From contig NZ_JACGLT010000003.1 of assembly GCF_014062315.1 (NCBI RefSeq), positions 259,163-323,162 on the forward strand: 64,000 nt of DNA. Direction: 5' to 3'. This DNA comes from Gelidibacter maritimus. GTDB lineage: Bacteria; Bacteroidota; Bacteroidia; Flavobacteriales; Flavobacteriaceae. The position numbers and the translations under genes are program-made. The notes below the pieces were generated by a model. It was given only the letters and a program-made list of their open reading frames with translations, did not search any database and was not told where the DNA came from. Every line of letters begins with the position of its first letter. Position 1 is the stretch's first letter. Below, piece by piece: positions 1 to 7,964 of the stretch.

Positions 1-1523
1 AGAAAATAGCAAACAAAACTATTTTGGTTGATACGCCTGGGATATCTTCAAATAATCCTAAGCATTTAGAAGCACTAAGTAGTTATTTGCCTGAGGCAGA
101 TGCAATATTTTTATTTTCGGATGTTAATCAACAAATTACCAACTCGCTTTTAGATTTTATTAGCACAAATAACATAGTGCATTTACCGCTGTATTTAGTG
201 TTGACCAAAAAAGATGATAAAACTAAAGAAGAGTTAGAGAGTATTAAGCAATATATAACTAAACACATCGGATTAGATTTAGATAATATTATCAGTATTT
301 CCGCAAAGAATAATGATTTAGATGAGTTTTTTCAATTAATGCATAAAATTCAGGATGACAAAAATAATATTATTAATAAAGCTTTAGGATATAGGATAGA
401 AAAAACAGCTCATTATTTGAAAGCACACATTGAAAACTTAATAGAGAATACAAGCTCTGAATCTAATTTTCAGGATGAAATAAAAAATGAAAGGAGGAAG
501 CTCGATAGGACAATAACCGCCATAGATAACCTAATTCATGATATCCAGAATGAAATAGATGATATTGAGTATGATGCTGTTAAACAGTTTGAGAGCCAAA
601 TACATTCTAAATTGAATAGTTTAATTACTAAAAATAGTGAGAATATAGATAATGAAGCCGTTGGCATAATTAATAGTACAGCTAATTTAGTTTTCTCAAA
701 TTATCAAAAGGAAATTCAAAGAAAGCTATATATGACAGCGTCAGAAAGGAGAAGTTCAGAATTAGTGCCATTGAGGTCAATAGAAGGTATAGATTTTTCA
801 GGTATTAGTATTGGCCAATTATCTTACGGAATGAATTTATCTGAAGCAGGTCAGAGTACCGTTAAGAATATAGCAACAGGTATAAAGACCGCAGCGGTAA
901 TTGGCGCAGTCGCAGTAACTGTAGTAACTGCAGGAGCTGCTGGCGCAACAGCAGCCGCTACAGCTACAGCTACAGGTGCTGCACCAGCAGCAACAGGAAC
1001 AGCAGCAGCCGTTAGTTTAGCAAACAAAGCTACAACAGCTATTAACGTCGCAGATACTGCAAGTGATCTTGCTAGTATGCATTCAAATAGACGTTTAAGA
1101 AAAAAAATAGCTGAACAGGCTCAACATGCTGGTAAATATATGGAACATTACAAAAAGCATGTGAAAACCTATGATGACTACAATAAACAAGCTGGACAAA
1201 TGATAAAGCCCAATCAAAAACTCGGATTTATGGAAGGTGCTATTAGCACCGCAACTGATGGAATTATTGGGAAGCCAGAAAGGAAAAGAATGATAAATAA
1301 CTTTTTAAGAGAATCTCTTAATCCTGAGTTCAAAAATAAGTTAAAGACTATTTCTAGTAATCTATTAAATGATATGCGAAATTCATTAAACCAAGAGGCA
1401 ACTATAACCATCAATCAAATCGAAGAACATTTGATCGAGTTAGAAGAACTGAAAAAGAATGAAAAAGAAGGTTTTGATGCTTACATGAAATCACTAAGAC
1501 AATATTTAGAAAAACTATCATAA
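1..1523 (+). CDS. Dynamin-like GTPase, 5' end cut by the window edge
   Basis: The reading frame is open from base 3 and enters the window just before the G3 motif (ILVDTPG), so the P-loop and true start lie upstream. A TTG at 24 is an internal Leu codon, not a start. Visible: G3 DTPG, G4 TKKD about 57 residues later, then a long helical region and an Ala/Gly/Thr-rich hydrophobic stretch (about residues 280-335 of the visible part). A charged C-terminal coiled coil follows. This order (GTPase, helical bundle, membrane-inserting hydrophobic segment, helix) fits bacterial dynamin-like proteins that bind or remodel membranes; the exact role is unknown. The next gene starts 5 bp after the stop, so it is the first visible member of a four-gene operon. 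Composition is strongly AT-rich. Confidence 0.8.
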   Translation, partial: KIANKTILVDTPGISSNNPKHLEALSSYLPEADAIFLFSDVNQQITNSLLDFISTNNIVHLPLYLVLTKKDDKTKEELESIKQYITKHIGLDLDNIISISAKNNDLDEFFQLMHKIQDDKNNIINKALGYRIEKTAHYLKAHIENLIENTSSESNFQDEIKNERRKLDRTITAIDNLIHDIQNEIDDIEYDAVKQFESQIHSKLNSLITKNSENIDNEAVGIINSTANLVFSNYQKEIQRKLYMTASERRSSELVPLRSIEGIDFSGISIGQLSYGMNLSEAGQSTVKNIATGIKTAAVIGAVAVTVVTAGAAGATAAATATATGAAPAATGTAAAVSLANKATTAINVADTASDLASMHSNRRLRKKIAEQAQHAGKYMEHYKKHVKTYDDYNKQAGQMIKPNQKLGFMEGAISTATDGIIGKPERKRMINNFLRESLNPEFKNKLKTISSNLLNDMRNSLNQEATITINQIEEHLIELEELKKNEKEGFDAYMKSLRQYLEKLS

Positions 1524-1528
1524 TTAAT

Positions 1529-1918
1529 ATGAGTGGATTAATATTTATTATTGGTGCAGCTGTAGGCGGAGGAGCATGTTATTTTTATTTTTCGAAAAGT
1601 GACAAAGCTTTAAAACAGCAACTTAATGATGTAAATCAGAATCTTCTAACACAACAAAAAACAGCTTCTTTAGAGCTGAAGGATTTGGAGTATGAATTAC
1701 AATTAAAAGGTCATGAATTAAAAAAAACACTAAAAGAAAATGACTCAACTGAAGATAGAATTGATGATTTACATTTTGATCTTTCTAAATTAAAAAAGGA
1801 AAATCAATACTTAAAGGAAGAAAACGAGAAGTTTTCGTCAATTACTAGAGAGTATGAAATGCTTTTCAAAGCAAAAAAAGATGAAATAGCAAAATTAAAA
1901 AGTCAACTGAATAAGTAA
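1529..1918 (+). CDS. Small membrane-anchored coiled-coil protein
   Basis: 129 residues. The first 22 residues form one hydrophobic, Gly-rich transmembrane helix (MSGLIFIIGAAVGGGACYF) followed by a Ser/Lys turn. The rest (about 30-129) is charged heptad-like sequence rich in Lys, Glu and Leu, that is, a long coiled coil. I recognise no family. It lies 5 bp from the genes on both sides, between two dynamin-like GTPases, so it is very likely co-translated with them. The same layout, an N-terminal membrane helix plus coiled coil, opens the next GTPase, suggesting the two associate through their coiled coils at the inner membrane (inference). Confidence 0.75.
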   Translation: MSGLIFIIGAAVGGGACYFYFSKSDKALKQQLNDVNQNLLTQQKTASLELKDLEYELQLKGHELKKTLKENDSTEDRIDDLHFDLSKLKKENQYLKEENEKFSSITREYEMLFKAKKDEIAKLKSQLNK

Positions 1919-1923
1919 TTTAA

Positions 1924-3777
1924 ATGGATTATCTAACAATTATAATTGCCGTAGTAGCATTATTACTTGGAGCAATTTTAAGCTTTTTTTTTGCCCCGAA
2001 AATTAGAAAGGAAAAAAAATTAAACACTAACCAATCACTGAAAGACAATAGTATCCAGGTAAAGAATTCAACAAGCGAGGATTTGTTCATATTAGAAAAT
2101 GAGATTTCTAAACTGAAAGAAGAGTTGACGGAATCGGAAGCTAAGATTTCCGAGTATGAAGAAGAAAATAAATCTATAAAGACTGATGGTGATATAATTT
2201 CTGATTCAGATCAAACTAGTGATGAGAAACTAAAAGAATTAGATGAAGAAATTACTCAATTGAAAGATGAAATTGAAGATTTAGAAGATGAGATTTCTGA
2301 CCTAAAGAAAAGCAACAATCGAGTAAAAGAAGAAGTAAGTGCTTTAGATGAAAAGGTTTATGTAATTGAAAAGGAAAAAAGGGAAATTACCGAAACTTAT
2401 CAACAAAATTTAAAAAAACTAGAAGAAACTGAAAATGAAAACAAGGTACAGAAAGAAAGTTTAAGCTTTGTTAGTGATATTTTAAATGCAAATAATGCGG
2501 TGAACGAAAAATTCATAGAAGTTGCTCATAAAACCTGGGAGATTTATTCTACTATAAGTAATGACTTACGATATTCTTTAGGGTATTTGGAGAACAATTT
2601 TATTTCAGATGATTTTTTAGAAGACTGTTGGAACTGGCGAAATCAAGAGGTTAAAACCTGGATAAAGGACAAAAGAGTAGTGGCCATTGTTGGTGAATTT
2701 TCTGCAGGAAAAACATCGATTGTGAATAGAATTCTAAAACAAGATGATCCCAATGCTGTTGAATTACCTGTAAAATCTACAGAAACTACCGCAATTCCAA
2801 CTTATATTTCAAAAGGAATAGATTTTAATTGCCAATTCTATTCACCTTCTGGTGATTTAAAAAATATTTCTGTAGAATCATTTCAAAAAGTAACAAAATC
2901 AGTTTTAGATGATATCAATATTTCTTCGCTTGTGAAATATTTTGTGCTTTCCTATAGCAATAAAAACTTATCTGATATCTCTATTTTAGACACGCCTGGA
3001 TTTGGCTCAAATAGTGATGAAATTATTAGTAAAACCACGGAGGTTGTAAAAGAGGCCGATGCTTTATTCTGGGTTGTTGATGCCAACACTGGAGAAATAA
3101 ACAATAGTTCTATGAACGTTATTAAAGAGAATCTTCAAAAAGTACCGCTTTATATTATTATAAATAAATCTGATACTAAAAGTCAAAATGATTTAAATGA
3201 TTTAAAAACGAAAATAGAAGAGACATTGAATAAAAATTGTATTAACTATCAAGAAGTAATCTTATTTTCTCACAAATATGAGATAGATGAGTTGATGGGT
3301 ATACTTAATGGCATAGCACCTAAAAAAAGCCCAAAAGTTATTAGTAGAGTAAATGAAGAAATTAACAGAACATTAAAAATATCAAAAGCTTCATTAAATA
3401 AATTAAACAAGGAAACAATAGACCTTAATTATGACGTGGATGATAGCATATCTATATTAGAACAAACAATACAAAATATTGGACACTCACTTGAGGACAT
3501 GGATGATGTTATTTCATTTGAATATCCTCTTTTTAGTAAAAATTATTACAAAATAAAAGAGAGTGATTATGGGAGATTTGAAAAAGGGATGAGTCAAATA
3601 ATAGAGTCTACAAATAGTCTACCAGACAATATAAATGAGTTTAGATCTAATAGCGAAAATTATTCTATGAAAATTGACGAAACAAATGAAATAAAACATT
3701 ATATCGACTATTTATCAAAATCAAGAAAAACCTTTATGGAATTAGTAAATGCTTATAACCCAAAATTATTAAATTAA
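1924..3777 (+). CDS. Membrane-anchored coiled-coil dynamin-like GTPase
   Basis: 617 residues. An N-terminal transmembrane helix (about 4-23) is followed by a long acidic coiled coil (about 50-180), then a dynamin-type GTPase domain. G1 is GEFSAGKT at 257-264, the Thr-rich switch I is near 287-290, G3 DTPG is at 356-359 and G4 NKSD at 414-417. The Phe/Ser-Ala P-loop and DTPGFGS are typical of bacterial dynamin-like proteins rather than Ras or Era GTPases. The C-terminal about 150 residues are helical and lack an obvious second hydrophobic segment, so membrane attachment appears to be N-terminal. All nucleotide-binding motifs look intact. It is the third gene of the operon (5 bp after the preceding stop, 2 bp before the next start). 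The cellular role is not known. Confidence 0.85.
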   Translation: MDYLTIIIAVVALLLGAILSFFFAPKIRKEKKLNTNQSLKDNSIQVKNSTSEDLFILENEISKLKEELTESEAKISEYEEENKSIKTDGDIISDSDQTSDEKLKELDEEITQLKDEIEDLEDEISDLKKSNNRVKEEVSALDEKVYVIEKEKREITETYQQNLKKLEETENENKVQKESLSFVSDILNANNAVNEKFIEVAHKTWEIYSTISNDLRYSLGYLENNFISDDFLEDCWNWRNQEVKTWIKDKRVVAIVGEFSAGKTSIVNRILKQDDPNAVELPVKSTETTAIPTYISKGIDFNCQFYSPSGDLKNISVESFQKVTKSVLDDINISSLVKYFVLSYSNKNLSDISILDTPGFGSNSDEIISKTTEVVKEADALFWVVDANTGEINNSSMNVIKENLQKVPLYIIINKSDTKSQNDLNDLKTKIEETLNKNCINYQEVILFSHKYEIDELMGILNGIAPKKSPKVISRVNEEINRTLKISKASLNKLNKETIDLNYDVDDSISILEQTIQNIGHSLEDMDDVISFEYPLFSKNYYKIKESDYGRFEKGMSQIIESTNSLPDNINEFRSNSENYSMKIDETNEIKHYIDYLSKSRKTFMELVNAYNPKLLN

Positions 3778-3779
3778 TT

Positions 3780-5828
3780 ATGAGTGAAAATATATTTAAA
3801 AATATAGCTGATAAAAAAGAGCAATTTAAACAATATGCTAAAAAAGCTCACGAATTTGAATGGATAGATAATGATGAATATAGTGACATAATTACAAAGC
3901 TTGAAACCGATGTCTTAACTATTGGGGTTATTGGGCAAATGAAGTGTGGTAAATCGACCTTTTTGAATGCTTTAGTGTATGGGGAGGAAGTCTTGCCTGC
4001 TGCAACAACTCCTATGACCGCATCTCTTTCTGTAATAACCTATGGAGAACAAAAAAAGTTAGAAGCTGAATTTTATACGTCAAACGAATGGGAGGAATTA
4101 AAACATCTTGCAAATAGAAGTTTAAATGAAATAGAAGCAGATGAAAATCAAAAATCAAAAATAAAGGCAGCACAAGAAATAGTAGAAAAATCCTCAAAAA
4201 TTGAATTTGAAATTAGAAATCTGTTAGGTACTAAAAAAGAGGATAGTTTTGATAAATTGATTGATTATGTTGGAGCAGATGGTAAATACATTGCTATTAC
4301 TAAATCGGTTAAAATTTATATGCCAATAGATTATTTGAAAGGTGTTGAAATTGTGGATACACCTGGTTTTAATGATCCAATTGTTTCTCGTGTAGAGCGT
4401 ACCAAAGAATTTTTAGCAAAGGCAGATGCTGTTATAATGTTGCTATATGCTGGTAGAGCATTTGATTCAGTTGATAAGGATATTATTTTTAATCAGCTAA
4501 GGACCATTGGTATTGGTAAACTATTGATAGGTGTTAATAAATACGATTTATGCATTGAGAATGAATCAGAAACTGAAATCGTCTCAAATGTTAAAAACCA
4601 ATTATTTCAAGCAAGTAGAGAATTTTCTAATAATTCAATTGCTGAGTTAGCCACCGAAAAGGATCCCTTATTACTTTCTGCAAGTATGGCATTGATGTCT
4701 AAAATGAATATGGACATGATATCAAAAGATAGTAATTTAGATTTCTATTACAAAAAAGCTTCCGATGTTTTTGGCATTAGCAGTCAAAAGGAAATGCTCG
4801 AAAAAAGTTTGTTTCCTGATTTCGAAAAAGCTTTGATGGACATTATTTTTAAATCTAAAGATGAAATCTTACTAAAAAAACCAAAGAATTTCATTGATCA
4901 AAAGGCAGAAAATAAAAAGGAGTTATTAGAAGAAGCTTTAATGCAAACAAAAAGTAATCTCACTATTCTTAACAAGCCAGATAATGAATTAGAAGAACTA
5001 TTAAGAAATACTAAAAAAGCAGAAAGGAAAATTAATAGAAAAATTGATAATATTGAAATTGAAGAAACTTTAAAGAGTGGCATTAAAAGTTTATCTCGAA
5101 AGACAAAGGATATAATATTTGCATCCAAGCAGAAATGTATGGAGGTAATTAAAGATCACGGAATTGTTCTAAATGCAGAAAATTTACATCTGAATCTAAA
5201 TTCTGAATTGGAACGTCTTGAACAAGAGTTAGATCGGCTTTTTGAAAGAAGTAATAAAGACATTAATAAATCTTTAAAAAGAGTTATTAATGACTTTATA
5301 AGTGATATAAATGAAATTGTCGAAGAATATTTAGAAGAATTTGATATGCACGACTATATAGCATCCTATAGAAATGTATTATCCAGGGATATTATAGAAA
5401 TAAACTTTATGGATTTAATACCAGTCCCGGAAGAAAGCCCAAAAACTGAAGATAACTTATTGTCAAAAGCATTTGTCGTGACTGGTGCCTTTGTTGTTGG
5501 AGCTACTTTTGGGCTTCCAATATTAGCAGCTAATATTTTATCAGGGAAAAGTGATGCGCGAGAATGGATTGGTAATTTTTATTCTATATTGGATCTTGAG
5601 CCAATAGAACAAGAAATCACAGCTAATGGAAATAGTCTTATGATAGAAGTAAATTCTAAATTTAAAGATGATTTTTTAGGCCCCATCATCGAAAAAATGA
5701 ACGAAACAATTGAAAATAAAGCTAATAGGGAAAAAGACCTTATACAAGCCAAAACTAAATTATCTGAATTAGAAAAGGATAAACAAAAATTAGAAGAAGA
5801 GATTAGGGTAGTTGGATCAATACTGTAA
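3780..5828 (+). CDS. Dynamin family GTPase with C-terminal membrane segment
   Basis: 682 residues. A short helical lead is followed by a GTPase domain: G1 GQMKCGKST at 52-60, switch I TTPMTAS around 76-82, G3 DTPGFN at 193-198 and G4 NKYD at 253-256. A long helical, Lys/Glu-rich stalk-like region (about 370-545) leads to a hydrophobic segment at about 563-588 and a final coiled coil. This is the full GTPase–stalk–membrane-tip–stalk layout of bacterial dynamin-like proteins such as the LeoABC and Campylobacter DLP groups. All four GTPase motifs look functional. It is the last gene of the operon. Bacterial dynamins often work as heteromeric pairs, so joint action with the two neighbouring GTPases is likely (inference). 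Confidence 0.85.
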   Translation: MSENIFKNIADKKEQFKQYAKKAHEFEWIDNDEYSDIITKLETDVLTIGVIGQMKCGKSTFLNALVYGEEVLPAATTPMTASLSVITYGEQKKLEAEFYTSNEWEELKHLANRSLNEIEADENQKSKIKAAQEIVEKSSKIEFEIRNLLGTKKEDSFDKLIDYVGADGKYIAITKSVKIYMPIDYLKGVEIVDTPGFNDPIVSRVERTKEFLAKADAVIMLLYAGRAFDSVDKDIIFNQLRTIGIGKLLIGVNKYDLCIENESETEIVSNVKNQLFQASREFSNNSIAELATEKDPLLLSASMALMSKMNMDMISKDSNLDFYYKKASDVFGISSQKEMLEKSLFPDFEKALMDIIFKSKDEILLKKPKNFIDQKAENKKELLEEALMQTKSNLTILNKPDNELEELLRNTKKAERKINRKIDNIEIEETLKSGIKSLSRKTKDIIFASKQKCMEVIKDHGIVLNAENLHLNLNSELERLEQELDRLFERSNKDINKSLKRVINDFISDINEIVEEYLEEFDMHDYIASYRNVLSRDIIEINFMDLIPVPEESPKTEDNLLSKAFVVTGAFVVGATFGLPILAANILSGKSDAREWIGNFYSILDLEPIEQEITANGNSLMIEVNSKFKDDFLGPIIEKMNETIENKANREKDLIQAKTKLSELEKDKQKLEEEIRVVGSIL

Positions 5829-5900
5829 TTAGGGCTGTTATTATAAAATAGAGAAGTAGCTTATTATTTATATGAATTTTAAAGAAACAGATTATTTTAA

Positions 5901-6347
5901 ATGGAATATAGCCCAACCCGCCCCTACCACCGCACCGAAATAGACTTGCTCTTCACAAAAGTAAAATCCCAAATGCACCAAGAGGCTTTAGCCAGAGGAG
6001 GCAACGGTATCGCGCTTTACACCGATTGCTACACAGGAGAAATCTTGCGCGGTGGCGATCGATATGATTACGAGCACATTCGTTCTGCAGAAGCTATTTT
6101 TATGACGTATAGAGATAGGCTTACCAATCACGAAATTGCCGAAGTAGTTAACTGTCCAGAAAATGTTTCCGTAACATTACGAACTATTAATCAATCTAAA
6201 GGAAAGATGAAATTGGAGGATTGGTTATTAAATACTAATAATATTACAAATCACGGAATTAATGTTGCATTGGCGCGGAAAACTTTAATTAATGCAGATG
6301 TTGGAATTCAAAAGAAGGTGAATGAAATTTTAGCAAGAAGGGCATAA
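5901..6347 (+). CDS. HNH-nuclease-like small protein
   Basis: 148 residues. The middle reads like a compact HNH (beta-beta-alpha metal) fold: CYTGEIL (43-49), then DYEHI with His59 as candidate general base, then ENVSVTLRTINQSKGKMK (87-104) holding Asn88, Asn97 and the KG pair, and EDWLL. This spacing recalls the ending of Cas9-type and McrA-type HNH domains (N..S/K-KG followed by a W/Y-L helix). No zinc-finger CxxC pairs are seen. An in-frame stop directly upstream fixes the ATG. It lies 72 bp downstream of the dynamin operon with a visibly less AT-rich start, so it may be separate. Activity is unproven; the assignment rests on motif pattern only. Confidence 0.55.
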   Translation: MEYSPTRPYHRTEIDLLFTKVKSQMHQEALARGGNGIALYTDCYTGEILRGGDRYDYEHIRSAEAIFMTYRDRLTNHEIAEVVNCPENVSVTLRTINQSKGKMKLEDWLLNTNNITNHGINVALARKTLINADVGIQKKVNEILARRA

Positions 6348-6408
6348 ATGAAAGATAAGTGGTGAGCGGCGTTGCCATGCTGTTCAGGTAGTAAAAGAAG
6401 CAGATTTA

Positions 6409-6435
6409 AACCCCAAAGCCTATAACTTCGGGGTT
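6409..6435. terminator. Possible bidirectional terminator
   Basis: AACCCC (6409-6414) pairs with GGGGTT (6430-6435), with partial pairing inside. A/T-rich flanks lie on both sides. It sits between the convergent HNH-like gene and the micropeptide gene ending at 6444. The stem is short and the T-tract imperfect. Confidence 0.4.
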
Positions 6436-6443
6436 AAATAAAT

Positions 6444-6617
6444 TCAAACTTTAGTAGCCTTCGCTATCGCATAGCCAATACAAGCTATGCCAGCACCAAG
6501 CGCAACGGGTACTGCAAAGGCAATTCCTGCAGACGTAGCGATTAGTGCGCCAACGCCGGCACCTGCTGCCCCAATGGTTGTTACTAATCCTGTTTCTGTT
6601 GTTTTTTCATCTTTCAT
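6444..6617 (-). CDS. 57-residue Gly/Ala-rich hydrophobic micropeptide
   Basis: Read directly from the minus strand: ATG at 6617, TGA at 6446-6444, 57 codons. A polar start (MKDEKTTETG) is followed by about 40 residues of almost pure Gly/Ala/Val/Ile, with small-residue spacing such as GAAGAGVG and VALGAGIACIGYAIA. It ends in KATKV. It would span the membrane once or twice, as in holin-like, bacteriocin-like or glycine-zipper peptides. No cleavable signal peptide is apparent. It follows another micropeptide gene on the same strand (gap 70 bp) that diverges from a WYL regulator. No family is recognised; toxin or effector function is inference. Confidence 0.6.
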   Translation of the reverse strand: MKDEKTTETGLVTTIGAAGAGVGALIATSAGIAFAVPVALGAGIACIGYAIAKATKV

Positions 6618-6687
6618 AAATATTTGGTTTTTAAGATTGGCTCTCCTTATTTTTTGATTGGTCTTTGAGCTTATACCAAAATAATTG

Positions 6688-6858
6688 CTAACTGTTTAAA
6701 ACGCGTAGAAATCCAGTAATTGCTAATGTAAAACCTAAGCCTAATAGCGTTACCGTGGTTTTATCTTCGCCAGAGATCTCAGCAATTTCGGCAGAGGTGT
6801 TCGCGCTGCTTTGTAATAGGCGGCCAATTTGATCCAATTGTGATTTTTGTAAATCCAT
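6688..6858 (-). CDS. 56-residue micropeptide with C-terminal membrane helix
   Basis: Read directly from the minus strand: ATG at 6858, TAG at 6690-6688, 56 codons. The N-terminal half is polar and helical (MDLQKSQLDQIGRLL to about residue 33). The C-terminal part (about 34-54) is one hydrophobic helix (VTLLGLGFTLAITGFL) followed by a short basic/polar end. AAGGAAT lies just before the ATG, and a TAnnTTTG promoter box lies 26 bp upstream. It appears to be first in a two-gene transcript with the Gly/Ala-rich micropeptide and divergent from the WYL regulator. No known family is recognised. Confidence 0.6.
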   Translation of the reverse strand: MDLQKSQLDQIGRLLQSSANTSAEIAEISGEDKTTVTLLGLGFTLAITGFLRVLNS

Positions 6859-6884
6859 AATTCCTTGTTATTTATTGTTTGAAA

Positions 6885-6892
6885 CAAAGTTA
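6885..6892 (-). promoter_or_regulatory. TAnnTTTG promoter box for the micropeptide genes
   Basis: The minus strand reads TAACTTTG, an exact match to the Bacteroidota -7 consensus TAnnTTTG. It is 26 bp before the ATG at 6858. The palindrome at 6901-6921 occupies the spacer/-33 side, where a bound regulator would block transcription. Confidence 0.55.
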
Positions 6893-6900
6893 AACTGTAG

Positions 6901-6921
6901 CTTTCCCAGATAGTGGGAAAG
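6901..6921. promoter_or_regulatory. Perfect 8-5-8 palindrome, candidate operator
   Basis: CTTTCCCA (6901-6908), spacer GATAG, TGGGAAAG (6914-6921): a perfect inverted repeat. It lies 18 bp before the WYL regulator ATG (6939) and just upstream of the micropeptide -7 box. This is the expected place for a site through which the dimeric regulator controls both itself and the divergent genes. There is no T-tract, so it is not a terminator. Confidence 0.6.
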
Positions 6922-6938
6922 TAAAAGAATGTAATATT

Positions 6939-7832
6939 ATGAGTAAAGATATTAGACGGTATTTAGTTATTCTGGAGCTTTTGCAAAGCGCAGATTTAGT
7001 AACCACTAAGCAAATTGAAGCAGAGCAAAAGAAAGAAGGTTTAGGTTTTTCGACCTCTACCTTGAATAGGGACTATAAGTTTCTAGCTGACCTTGGGTTT
7101 AAAATTCATCTTGATAAATCGAAAGGCTACACCTTAGAAATAGAGAATACAGAAGAGTTTTCATTCTTAACCAACATCTTTAAGCGGATCGCTTTATCTA
7201 ATTTGCTCAATAAAAGCATCACTTTAGAGAAAGACACCCATAAGTTTCTGGCCTTGGATGAAACCAGTTTGGTCAATAATTTTGAATATTTTGATGTCAT
7301 TTTGGAGGCTATTAAAAACCGAAAGGAAATTAATTTTCAGCACAACAGCTTCTATCATTCCGATAGGACAGCGCCTAAAATACATACCATAAAACCGTAC
7401 TTACTTAAAGAATATCAAAACAGATGGTATGTGGTAGGAGAAACTGAAGAAGGTTTTCGGGTATTTGGATTGGATAGAATAGGGGAATTAAGGGTGTTAG
7501 ATAACAAGCCTTTTAGAAATAAAACGGAAGAAGCCAATGAGAAACTATCCCATACTGTTGGTTTAAATTTTAGTGATCATAAGCCGACACGAATGGTTCT
7601 GCGATTTCATGTTAGCCAAAAGCCTTATTTGGAGTCTTTAAAACTGCATCACTCACAAGAAGTGGTAACAGATGGTTTAGCCGGTTTTTACACGATCAAA
7701 CTCTTTGTAAGTTATAATTTCGAACTGAGGCAGCAATTATTGAAATATGGTAGCTTGGTTGAGGTTTTAGAACCTGATTTTGTGAGAGAGGATATTAAAG
7801 CAGAATTAGAAAGAGCTTTTAAGTTGTATTAA
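6939..7832 (+). CDS. WYL-domain transcriptional regulator
   Basis: 297 residues. The N-terminus (about 1-75) is a winged helix-turn-helix. A WYL domain spans about 100-190, with the signature around NRWYVVGE and the downstream FRVFGLDRIGEL strand. A C-terminal WCX-like domain follows (about 200-297). WYL domains sense small ligands or nucleic acids. The HTH–WYL–WCX order and length match regulators such as BrxR and CapW, which repress phage-defence operons, but also the more general YafY-like group. The gene diverges from two micropeptide genes across 80 bp holding a perfect palindrome, so repression of those genes and autoregulation are likely (inference). The ATG follows an A/T-rich leader without a clear Shine-Dalgarno, normal for this phylum. 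Confidence 0.85.
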   Translation: MSKDIRRYLVILELLQSADLVTTKQIEAEQKKEGLGFSTSTLNRDYKFLADLGFKIHLDKSKGYTLEIENTEEFSFLTNIFKRIALSNLLNKSITLEKDTHKFLALDETSLVNNFEYFDVILEAIKNRKEINFQHNSFYHSDRTAPKIHTIKPYLLKEYQNRWYVVGETEEGFRVFGLDRIGELRVLDNKPFRNKTEEANEKLSHTVGLNFSDHKPTRMVLRFHVSQKPYLESLKLHHSQEVVTDGLAGFYTIKLFVSYNFELRQQLLKYGSLVEVLEPDFVREDIKAELERAFKLY

Positions 7833-7964
7833 TAAAGACAAGATAGATCTCTCAACCTCTAATTTGCAGTCAAGATTAATCGGTTTGAAATTTTTCATGC
7901 TTGCACGTTTTAGGATTTCTTTGTGAAGATTATAAAAATCCTCATAAAAAGGAATAGAAACAAA

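Noticed and set aside
24-26. TTG as start of the first GTPase
   Set aside because: The frame is open upstream and the TTG encodes Leu of the ILVDTPG G3 motif.
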